Source: CAXMQZ01 sp963719055 (GTDB taxonomy: Bacteria; Acidobacteriota; Thermoanaerobaculia; Multivoradales; JAHEKO01). From it: a stretch of 64,000 bases of DNA. This document shows positions 1 to 6,839 of the stretch, piece after piece. The notes beneath the pieces are model-generated. The model did not search any database and was not told the DNA's origin. It saw only the letters and a list, made by a program, of their open reading frames with translations. The DNA is taken from contig CAVRAU010000020.1 in NCBI GenBank assembly GCA_963719055.1, positions 1-64,000 on the forward strand, read 5' to 3'. The translations under genes were made by a program, and so were the position numbers. The first letter of the stretch is position 1. Each line of letters begins with the position of its first letter.

Positions 1-725
1 CGGTAGCCGATCTGCATGATCTCCTGAAAGTGCTTGGTGTCAAAGGTGCCGAAGCGGCTCAACTCGGTGGGGCAGAGTAGGAGATCGCATTGGTGAAACT
101 TGCGTTTGGAGCTGTAGTACATGCCGATCTCGAAGGCGCGCTGGGAGACCGACAGCGAGTTTCGGAGATCGGGCTCGACAATGCGGCGTAGAGGGGTGGC
201 ATAGACGCCAAAGAGGAGATCGCAGTGTCCGAGCAGGGGCTCGACGGGGAAGTTGTTGACGATGCCGCCGTCGGAGTACCAGTGACCGTCGATCTCCGTG
301 GGTGTGAAGAGGAGAGGCGTCGAGGCCGATGCCAGGATCGCCGGTATAAGGGGTCCCGAGGCGAAGATCTCCGGCTTGGCCTCGACGATGTCGGTGGCGG
401 CGAGAAAGATCCTCTTCTTCAAGGCTTCGAAGGTGTTCTCAGGGAAATACTCGAGGAAATCGCCCACGGCCTTGTCGGTATCGAAGATGCCCGGCTTGAC
501 CAGGGATAGTTTGGACAGCCGCAGCGGATTCTTCTCCACGAAGAACTCGAGGATTTCCTCGCCCGAGTAGCCGGCGGCGTGGAGGGCCGCGACGATGGCG
601 CCCGAGCTGCTGCCGGCCAGCACCTGCGGTTCGATGCCCTGTTCGGCCATGGCCTGGAGCACGCCGGCATGAACGAGGCCGCGAGCGCCACCCCCCGAAA
701 GGACCATCCCGAGTTTGTATTGCAT
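1..725 (-). CDS. Patatin-like phospholipase, RssA-type (3' end off the window)
   Basis: Reading leftward from ATG at 725, the frame stays open to the window edge, so the C-terminus is missing. The translation carries the patatin hallmarks: the GGGARG oxyanion motif at residues 11-16, the nucleophile elbow GSSSG at 38-42 (Ser40) and the catalytic DGG at 152-154 (Asp152). Together they form the Ser-Asp dyad of the family, which cleaves acyl esters of (phospho)lipids. There is no signal peptide or membrane segment, so it is likely cytoplasmic. The short form, with the dyad in the first 155 residues, resembles the bacterial RssA/YchK group. Substrate cannot be told from sequence. It is divergent from the beta-helix gene at 892. 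Confidence 0.9.
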   Translation of the reverse strand, partial: MQYKLGMVLSGGGARGLVHAGVLQAMAEQGIEPQVLAGSSSGAIVAALHAAGYSGEEILEFFVEKNPLRLSKLSLVKPGIFDTDKAVGDFLEYFPENTFEALKKRIFLAATDIVEAKPEIFASGPLIPAILASASTPLLFTPTEIDGHWYSDGGIVNNFPVEPLLGHCDLLFGVYATPLRRIVEPDLRNSLSVSQRAFEIGMYYSSKRKFHQCDLLLCPTELSRFGTFDTKHFQEIMQIGY

Positions 726-815
726 GGGTTTCAGTTTACTCCCGGTTTCGCCGGCTAGGGGCCATTGCTGGGACAAACCGAGCCCCCATTTTGAGGCGGG
801 ACCCGCATTTCCAAG

Positions 816-830
816 AATCGGCTGGCACCT
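816..830 (-). repeat. Copy 1 of dispersed AGGTGCCAGCCGATT element
   Basis: The minus strand reads AGGTGCCAGCCGATT here, in the intergenic space between two divergent genes. The same word or a near copy occurs at 2308, 17766 and 17867, always between genes. See the finding on dispersed repeats. Confidence 0.6.
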
Positions 831-891
831 TGTGAGAGGTTCTTCACAGAGCGGCCCGAGACCGGGTGCTAGCCTGAAATGAGGAGTTCTT

Positions 892-2295
892 ATGGCCTTT
901 TGTCACAGATCCTTGACGGTTTCAGCCCTCGCGCTGCTTGTTCTGCCTCTTCCTGCAATCGCCCAGGGGATCCATTTCGGTGGTTTCGAGTGGGGAGACA
1001 CCGGCGACTGGTCGCAGACCGTGCCGCCCCGTTGTGACGTCATCGAGACGTTCGATCGAGGCCTGGTTCCAACAACGGAGCTGCATGTGGCCACCTGGGG
1101 TAACGATGGCAGTGGAGACGGATCAATCGGTGACCCGTTTGCGACGATCGGTCGCGCGGTTCAGGATGCCACGCCCGGGACGGCTGTGCGGGTTCACGCG
1201 GGCACCTATTCGGGTGGCACCTATTTGGCGGATGTGGCCGGCACGCCTTCGGCACCGATCTGGATTGGTGGCGCACCGGGTGAGCCGCGGCCTCTCATCA
1301 GTGGAAGCTCCCAGGCGATTCACCTGGTGAGGGCGAAGTACGTTGTCGTTCATGATCTGGAAGTGGCCAGTGCCAGCGCCAACGGCATCAACGCCGATGA
1401 CGGTGGCGACTACAACGATCCTCTCGCCGCCCACCACGTGGTCTTTCGCTGGCTGGACATCCACGACATTGGCTCGGGCGGCAACCAGGACTGTCTCAAA
1501 CTCTCGGGTCTTAACGACTATTGGGTCATGGACTCGAAGTTCGAGAACTGCGGTGGTGGTTTCTCGGGGAGCGGTATTGATCATGTGGGCTGCCATCACG
1601 GTCTCATAGCGCGCAACGAATTCCGGAATCTCTCGGGAAATGCTGTGCAGTCCAAAGGCGGCAGCGAGGACATCGAGATCCGCTGGAATCGGTTTCTGGA
1701 ATCGGGCGCACGGAGCCTCAACTTGGGCGGCAGCACCGGATTCGAGTACTTTCGGCCTCCCCTCTCGATGAGCTCGCCCAACGCCGAGGCACGGAACATC
1801 CGCCTCATCGCCAACCTGATCGAGGGCTCCGATGCCGCAGCAGCGTATGTGGGCTGTGTGGGTTGCGTGGTGGCACACAATACGATCGTCGATCCCCACA
1901 ACTGGATCCTGCGCATTCTCCAGGAGACCACCTCCACGCCGGACTACGAATTCGAGGCCTGTCGCGACGGCGTCTTTGTCAACAACCTGGTCTACTTCGA
2001 TCGGTCAGATCTCTCCACCTACGTCAATATCGGTCCCAATACCGCACCGGAAACCTTCACCTTTGCCAACAACCTCTGGTACGCGTGGGACAACCCTACA
2101 CAGTCCGAGCCCATCCTGCCGGCCGTGGAGACCGACGGCATCTACATGCTCGACCCCGGACTCGACAGCGAGCTTCGCATTGGGCCCACCAGCCCCGCTG
2201 CCGGCGCCGGCCAGGACACCGTCTGGACCTGGGGCGACTTCCAGGGCGCTTGTTACGCGAGCCCTCCGAGTATCGGCGCGTTCGAGGCTCGTTAA
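892..2295 (+). CDS. Secreted right-handed parallel beta-helix protein
   Basis: The 467-aa protein starts with a Sec signal peptide (positively charged start, hydrophobic core, cleavage near PAIAQ at about residue 25). A GAGGAG ribosome site precedes the ATG. After it comes a tag-like GGFEWGDTGDWS stretch. Then follows the typical opening of pectate-lyase-superfold proteins, with a G-x-D-x-x-G-D-G turn, 'PFATIGRAV' and 'VHAGTY', then repeating strands rich in N, G and V that fit stacked beta-helix coils. The end, 'SPAAGAG' followed by 'PSIGAFEA', is common in DUF1565/beta-helix proteins. A role in binding or cutting polysaccharide outside the cell is the usual family role; no catalytic residues can be assigned. 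It is monocistronic, with no close neighbour on its strand. Confidence 0.8.
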   Translation: MAFCHRSLTVSALALLVLPLPAIAQGIHFGGFEWGDTGDWSQTVPPRCDVIETFDRGLVPTTELHVATWGNDGSGDGSIGDPFATIGRAVQDATPGTAVRVHAGTYSGGTYLADVAGTPSAPIWIGGAPGEPRPLISGSSQAIHLVRAKYVVVHDLEVASASANGINADDGGDYNDPLAAHHVVFRWLDIHDIGSGGNQDCLKLSGLNDYWVMDSKFENCGGGFSGSGIDHVGCHHGLIARNEFRNLSGNAVQSKGGSEDIEIRWNRFLESGARSLNLGGSTGFEYFRPPLSMSSPNAEARNIRLIANLIEGSDAAAAYVGCVGCVVAHNTIVDPHNWILRILQETTSTPDYEFEACRDGVFVNNLVYFDRSDLSTYVNIGPNTAPETFTFANNLWYAWDNPTQSEPILPAVETDGIYMLDPGLDSELRIGPTSPAAGAGQDTVWTWGDFQGACYASPPSIGAFEAR

Positions 2296-2606
2296 CCCCT
2301 CCGACATAGGTGCCAGCCGAAATCTTTTCGGGTCTCTGGGGTCTACGAATACGTAAATGTCAATGAGTCTCTGCGGTCGATCCGACGAATCTCTGAGCAC
2401 ACGTTGCTGGACGAAGAGGCCCGAGTTGCCTGCGTTTGCCTGGCAGGAAGGCCCCGTTTCCGGTCGATCTCGAGATGGACTCGAATGCCGATCGTGGTCT
2501 CGTTCGTGTTCGGTGTTTCGAGATTCTCGAGGCGGTGCTAGGATCTATTTGTACAATTCTCAATTCGGAAGGTGGTGTCGAAATAGACACACAAAAGGCT
2601 ATTCCG
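2296..2606 (+). promoter_or_regulatory. Intergenic region with copy 2 of the dispersed repeat and a likely promoter
   Basis: About 310 bases separate the beta-helix gene from the next signal-peptide ATG. AGGTGCCAGCCGA sits at 2308-2320, just after the beta-helix stop. The last 60 bases before 2607 are relatively AT-rich (TTGTACAATTCTC near 2550) and would suit a promoter. The frame of the next gene is open upstream to 2436, but that extension lacks signal-peptide character and would bury the signal sequence, so it is not taken as coding. Confidence 0.4.
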
Positions 2607-3293
2607 ATGTTCCCAACGTTGTGGTTAGCCTCCTCGTCCAGGTTGCTTGTCTGGATCGCGGCCCTGATGATTTTCGTCGCGGGGCCGGTTTCGATTGGCG
2701 CGCAGATTGGAGAGGGAGAAGTGTACGAAAGTTCGGCGCCGGACGGACTGCAGCCGGTGGTCGGTATTTCCGAGGTGGTCCCCGAAACGGCACCTGAGCA
2801 GATTACCGCCATTACCACCGATTGGCTGCGCGTGACCGGCTCTGTGGTGAGACCGCGCAGCAGCTCCATATCGTTCGTGGCGTCGGGTGGTGGTGGCTGT
2901 ACGTATCACACAGGTGGAAGCGTCTTCATGGTGTGGAACGCGCCTGTGTATCTGCCGCAAGGCGCCACCGTGAACTACCTGCGGATGTACTATGACGACA
3001 CCTCCGCGACCGATTCGGGAGCCTGGTTCACGGTCTACGATCTGTACGGCGATATCGTCCAGGAGTGGGGCGTCAGCTCGAGCGGTTCGTCCGGCAACAG
3101 CTACAACGACTCTGCTCTTATCGACCACGTAGTGGACTACTCACGGTACTCCTACACGGTCAACTGGCGACCCAACGTCACCGGTTCTGTAATGCAATTG
3201 TGCGGGTTTCGGATCTTCTACTTCGATCCCAACCTTTTTAGTGACGGTCTCGAGTCAGGCGACACGGATGCCTGGAGCTCGGTAACCCCCTAG
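2607..3293 (+). CDS. Secreted protein of unknown family, paralogue of the next gene, with C-terminal DGLESGD tag
   Basis: The start is set at ATG 2607 because a Sec signal peptide follows at once, ending near GAQIG. The mature part has a core domain of about 135 residues that recurs in the downstream gene. It opens with RPRSSSISF, then SGGGGCTYHTGG, then a YDDTSATDS stretch, DLYGDIVQEWGVSS, SYNDSALIDHVVDYS, NWRPNVTG and LCGFRIFY. The two cysteines (in GGGCTYH and QLCGF) are kept in both copies and may form a disulphide. The last 20 residues hold a LFSDGLESGDTDAWSS tag absent from the paralogue. No known family was recognised; the pattern suits a small extracellular beta-sandwich. Function unknown. 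Confidence 0.75.
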   Translation: MFPTLWLASSSRLLVWIAALMIFVAGPVSIGAQIGEGEVYESSAPDGLQPVVGISEVVPETAPEQITAITTDWLRVTGSVVRPRSSSISFVASGGGGCTYHTGGSVFMVWNAPVYLPQGATVNYLRMYYDDTSATDSGAWFTVYDLYGDIVQEWGVSSSGSSGNSYNDSALIDHVVDYSRYSYTVNWRPNVTGSVMQLCGFRIFYFDPNLFSDGLESGDTDAWSSVTP

Positions 3294-3309
3294 GGAAAGG
3301 GCGGCGATC

Positions 3310-3882
3310 ATGATCAGAACCATGTTGATCTGCGGCAGTCTCGGACTGATGGTCTGCGGCGCTCTCGGCGCAGCAGAGGGCTCCGAGGCGTCGGCTCCTG
3401 CATCGAGCTCCGAATTCATGGTGCCGCTCGAGGACAACCAATGGATGACCGAGGAGATCGAGGCTCTTTCTAGATGGCTGCGCGTCCCGGGGTCGGTTCT
3501 CAGACCGCGCAGCAACACAGTCTCTTTCACCGCCTCGGGCGGTGGTGGCTGTACGTATCACACGGGTGGTAGTACAAGTACTGTCTGGAACACCTATGTG
3601 TACCCGCCGCAGGGTGTGACCGTGAACTTCGTGCGAATGTACTTTGATGACACCTCGGCGTCCGACTCGACAGGCTGGTTCACCATTTATGATCTGTATG
3701 GCGGCATCGTCCAGGAGTGGGCCGTCAGCTCGACCGGCTCCTCAGGCAACTTCTTTAACGACACTGCTGCTATCGACCACGTAGTGGATTACTCGTTGTA
3801 CTCGTACGTGGTCAACTGGCGACCCAACGTGACCGGTCTTGAAATGCAGCTGTGCGGGTTTCGCATCTTCTACGACCAGTAG
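3310..3882 (+). CDS. Secreted protein of unknown family, tandem paralogue
   Basis: The 190-aa protein begins only 16 bases after the previous stop, so the two are very likely co-transcribed. A signal peptide (residues 1 to about 22) is followed by a linker and by the same core domain as the upstream gene. The blocks line up almost residue for residue (SGGGGCTYHTGG, DDTSASDST, YDLYGGIVQEW, NWRPNVTG, LCGFRIFYD). It stops right after the core, so the C-terminal DGLESGD tag of its sibling is missing. This is a local tandem duplication with divergence. Both cysteines are kept. Function not recognised; extracellular location is inferred from the signal peptide. Confidence 0.75.
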   Translation: MIRTMLICGSLGLMVCGALGAAEGSEASAPASSSEFMVPLEDNQWMTEEIEALSRWLRVPGSVLRPRSNTVSFTASGGGGCTYHTGGSTSTVWNTYVYPPQGVTVNFVRMYFDDTSASDSTGWFTIYDLYGGIVQEWAVSSTGSSGNFFNDTAAIDHVVDYSLYSYVVNWRPNVTGLEMQLCGFRIFYDQ

Positions 3883-4008
3883 TCACAGAGTTCCGCCGTG
3901 ATGGATTCCCACCGATTCTGAACCGGCGGCCTTCTGAGTCCCACCCAAATGGATGGTGTCGGAGCCCGCCGGCGGACGTAGAGTGGTCCAGCAGGAGGAT
4001 CACTCGCT

Positions 4009-4971
4009 ATGAAGACGCTGGTTTTTGGTGCCGGGCCCATCGGTCGCTGGCTGGCCTTGCGACTTCACCAGAGAGGCAAGGACGTCACCCTGCTCGCCAG
4101 GGGCAAGACGTTCGAGTCGTTGCAGAGGGATGGCGTGGTCCTGGTGGACGGTTTCACCGGCAAGCGGCGAGTCGCGCACGTCCATCTGGTCGAGGCGCTG
4201 GCTCCGAACGACCGCTACGACTTGGTCGTTGTCGCAATGCGCAAGGCCAGTCGGGTGGCGGTCTGTCCCATCCTGGCGGCGAACGACACGCTCGAGAACA
4301 TCCTTTTCGTCGGCAACGACGTCTCTGGGTTTCAGCACTATTTCGATCACCTGAGTCATGAGCAGGTCCTGCTCGGGTTCCCCGGTGCGGGAGGTGGCTG
4401 GGATGGCGACGATCTCGTCTTCATCGATGGCGACAAACCGAACAAGACGGACGCACCGCTCTACATTGGCGAGCTCGATGGCAAGACCCGTGATCGCACC
4501 GAGCGAATCCGGGAGCTCCTCGAAGGAGCGGGGATTCCGGTAAGCCTCGAGGTTAATATCGATGGCTGGCTCAAGTACCATTTCGCCTTCATGGGACCCA
4601 CCGCCGGCGTGGTGCTCAAGCATGGTGGCGACGTGCGCGCGGTTGCAGCGGACAAGGAGTCGCTGCGGCAGTACATCCGGGCCTGCCGGGAGGCAGGCAA
4701 TGTCCTGCGCGCCGTGGGTTACAAGAAACGTCAGCCACCCATCTTCAATCTCTACTACTGGCAACCGGAATGGCTGGGCGTCAAGGTCTTCCGCAGTTTT
4801 TTTACTTCCCGCAAGGTCGAGATCCAGATGGGCCTCCACGCTGGTGAAGTAGGCGAGGAAGTCCAGCAGATGGCAGAGGAGTTCGAGGAGCTCAAAGCCC
4901 GAGCGGGGATGGAGACTCCGAATCTGGATGAGCTTATGAGGTACGCAGAGCCTTCCTCGCCAGCACTGTAA
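4009..4971 (+). CDS. Ketopantoate reductase family (PanE/ApbA) oxidoreductase
   Basis: The 320-aa protein opens with an NAD(P)-binding Rossmann fold (VFGAGPIGRWLA at residues 5-16, then acidic and basic residues after strand 2), as in 2-dehydropantoate 2-reductase. The length and two-domain layout fit the family, which reduces a 2-keto group with NADPH. A strong AGGAGG site lies 11 bases upstream of the ATG. The invariant catalytic Lys and Asn/Ser of true PanE cannot be placed with confidence. PanE paralogues often act on other substrates and no pantothenate gene is nearby, so the pathway is left open. The SDR gene follows 31 bases downstream, suggesting a two-gene unit of NAD(P)-dependent reductases. 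Confidence 0.8.
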   Translation: MKTLVFGAGPIGRWLALRLHQRGKDVTLLARGKTFESLQRDGVVLVDGFTGKRRVAHVHLVEALAPNDRYDLVVVAMRKASRVAVCPILAANDTLENILFVGNDVSGFQHYFDHLSHEQVLLGFPGAGGGWDGDDLVFIDGDKPNKTDAPLYIGELDGKTRDRTERIRELLEGAGIPVSLEVNIDGWLKYHFAFMGPTAGVVLKHGGDVRAVAADKESLRQYIRACREAGNVLRAVGYKKRQPPIFNLYYWQPEWLGVKVFRSFFTSRKVEIQMGLHAGEVGEEVQQMAEEFEELKARAGMETPNLDELMRYAEPSSPAL

Positions 4972-5002
4972 GATCACTCTTCATCATTGAAGGAGGTACA
5001 AC

Positions 5003-5698
5003 ATGGAAAGCAAACGCTTTCTGATTACCGGTGGCAGCCAGGGAATCGGTGCAGCCGTCGTTCAGGCGGCCAAAGAGGCCGGTAATGAAGTCGTCTTTAC
5101 AGGCCGCAATGAGGAGCTCATCGCTCAGGTCGCTGCCGAGACCGGTACCCAAGGCATCAAGGCCGATGTTTCGATCGCCGGAGACAACGCCCGCACGATC
5201 GAGGCATGCCAGGAGAAGATGGGCGGCATCGATGTGCTGGTGAACAACGCCGGCTACGGCTACATGGCCCCGATCGGCGAAGTCGACATGGATGCCATGA
5301 AGAACATGTTCGACACGAACGTCTTCGGCCTCGTGGATCTGACGAACCGCGTCGTGCCGCTGATGAAGACCCAAGGCCAGGGCGACATCGTCAACATCGC
5401 CTCGACCTCCGGGATCAAGGGGCACGCCAACGGCACGGCCTACTCGGCCAGCAAATGGGCAGTCCGCGGCATCAGTCAGTGCTGGCAAGCGGAGCTGCGC
5501 CCCCACGACATCCGGGTCGTCTGCGTTTGCCCCTCCGAGGTCCAGACCGCCTGGGGCGGCAAGACCGGCCGCAACAACCCCCACAAGCTCTACGCCTCCG
5601 ACATCGCCGACGCCATCCTGTCGACGCTTTCCGCGAACCGGCGGGCGCTCTGGCCGGAGTTCTCGATCTTTGCGACGAATCCCTGGGGAGAGGGGTAG
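5003..5698 (+). CDS. Short-chain dehydrogenase/reductase (classical SDR)
   Basis: The 231-aa protein carries the classical SDR set. The nucleotide-binding TGGSQGIG is at residues 8-15 and NNAGYG at about 83-88. A catalytic Ser sits in IASTSG, and YSASK supplies the Tyr and Lys of the active site. A textbook AAGGAGG site stands just before the ATG. The enzyme should reduce or oxidise a carbonyl/hydroxyl pair with NAD(P)(H) in the cytoplasm. Its closest general match is 3-oxoacyl-ACP reductase (FabG-like), but there is no fatty-acid gene beside it, so substrate is unknown. Confidence 0.88.
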   Translation: MESKRFLITGGSQGIGAAVVQAAKEAGNEVVFTGRNEELIAQVAAETGTQGIKADVSIAGDNARTIEACQEKMGGIDVLVNNAGYGYMAPIGEVDMDAMKNMFDTNVFGLVDLTNRVVPLMKTQGQGDIVNIASTSGIKGHANGTAYSASKWAVRGISQCWQAELRPHDIRVVCVCPSEVQTAWGGKTGRNNPHKLYASDIADAILSTLSANRRALWPEFSIFATNPWGEG

Positions 5699-5742
5699 CG
5701 GCAACCTGTCGCCCCAGGGGGCGTACTACCATAGGACCGCTT

Positions 5743-6156
5743 ATGAAATCGAAGATCCTCCGAGGCCTCCGCAGTGTGGCCGCTGTTTTGGCCGGCTTTG
5801 TGGTCATTGCTGTGGGGACGATCTTGACTTTCGAGGTCGTGCTAGGAGGAATCGGCTTCTACAAGTCCAGTCCCACCGAGTTGGTGATCGCGACGATCGG
5901 TGCTCTCGCCTCCGGTCTCGCCGGCGGCCTCGTGGCGGCCCGGCTGGCCGGACGGCATCCACTGTGGCACGCGGCCGGCCTCGCGGTACCCATCGGACTC
6001 GACACTGCCAGCATCATCGCTTCGAGAGGTCCGGCATCCGATCCGTTGTGGTTCGATCTCGGAGGCAGCGCCACGCTGCTGCTCGGCGCCCTGATCGCGG
6101 GCTACCTCGTGCAAACCAAAGGCCGCTCGCGCAAGATCTCTCCCGAGCCGGGTTAG
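5743..6156 (+). CDS. Small membrane protein, unknown family
   Basis: The start is taken at ATG 5743, giving 137 residues. The frame is open further upstream but only as a shadow of the SDR gene. Two hydrophobic segments at the N-terminal half (about 12-36 and 45-68) and two more toward the C-terminus predict four membrane spans, with a basic tail (KGRSRK). Gly and Ala are frequent in the spans. No named family was recognised. It sits 44 bases after the SDR and 51 bases before the cupin gene on the same strand. Confidence 0.65.
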   Translation: MKSKILRGLRSVAAVLAGFVVIAVGTILTFEVVLGGIGFYKSSPTELVIATIGALASGLAGGLVAARLAGRHPLWHAAGLAVPIGLDTASIIASRGPASDPLWFDLGGSATLLLGALIAGYLVQTKGRSRKISPEPG

Positions 6157-6207
6157 CTGCCGTCTGTGAAAGATGCTCCTGTAAACTCGGGATGAAAGGA
6201 GCCCCCG

Positions 6208-6678
6208 ATGCAGAGAGACCACACCTACCGCCGGAAATCCGTTCTGACCGCCCTCTTTCTTGCCGCTGTGCTCGCCCCATTGGAGCCGGCCGTGGCCCAG
6301 GAAGACGAGGCCACCGAGCGCCAGGACACGCTCCCCAGTCCGGTGATCGAGCTGCAACGGGAGGCGGGCGATGGGCCGGGCCAGGAAGTGACGGTTCTCC
6401 TGGACGAGAGTCACTTGAAGTTGGCTGTCTTGACCCTGCGCCAAGGAACGGTTCTTCCCCCGCACAGCGCGCCCGTGCCGACGACGATTCAGGTGCTGCA
6501 GGGGGCGGGAGTCATCCACGTCGACGGGAAACCGATTCGAGTGGCCGAAGGGGAGCTTTTGCCGCTACGAGCGGGTGCCGACCACGACGTCCAGCCGGAT
6601 GAGGGTGGCGACATGGTGCTTCTAGTCCATTACCTCCGCGGAGCCGGACCGTCCGCGTACCCCGATCATGAGGATTGA
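6208..6678 (+). CDS. Exported cupin-domain protein
   Basis: The 156-aa protein has a signal peptide (about residues 1-31, ending PAVAQ) and then a single cupin barrel: a 'LPPHSAPVPTTIQVLQG' region resembling cupin motif 1 and 'AEGELLPLRAGADHDV' resembling motif 2. The motif-1 histidines are partly replaced (PHSAP instead of HxH), so metal binding is uncertain. AAAGGAG precedes the ATG. Cupins of this size act as small metal-dependent enzymes or ligand sensors; the role here is unknown. A degraded look-alike of its signal-peptide region lies at about 11772. Confidence 0.75.
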   Translation: MQRDHTYRRKSVLTALFLAAVLAPLEPAVAQEDEATERQDTLPSPVIELQREAGDGPGQEVTVLLDESHLKLAVLTLRQGTVLPPHSAPVPTTIQVLQGAGVIHVDGKPIRVAEGELLPLRAGADHDVQPDEGGDMVLLVHYLRGAGPSAYPDHED

Positions 6679-6839
6679 GTGAGCCGGAAAGGCTAGCGCT
6701 TTCAGCGAGGATTCGTACACAGCTCGGCCACCTGTTCTGTCGTACAATTCCGCGCGTTGGCTTCGATCCTCGCCCAAGCCACATAAGCGAGTTCCAGGAT
6801 CCTAGATCCGGCGGGTATCGGATTCGGGAGGTTCGACGG

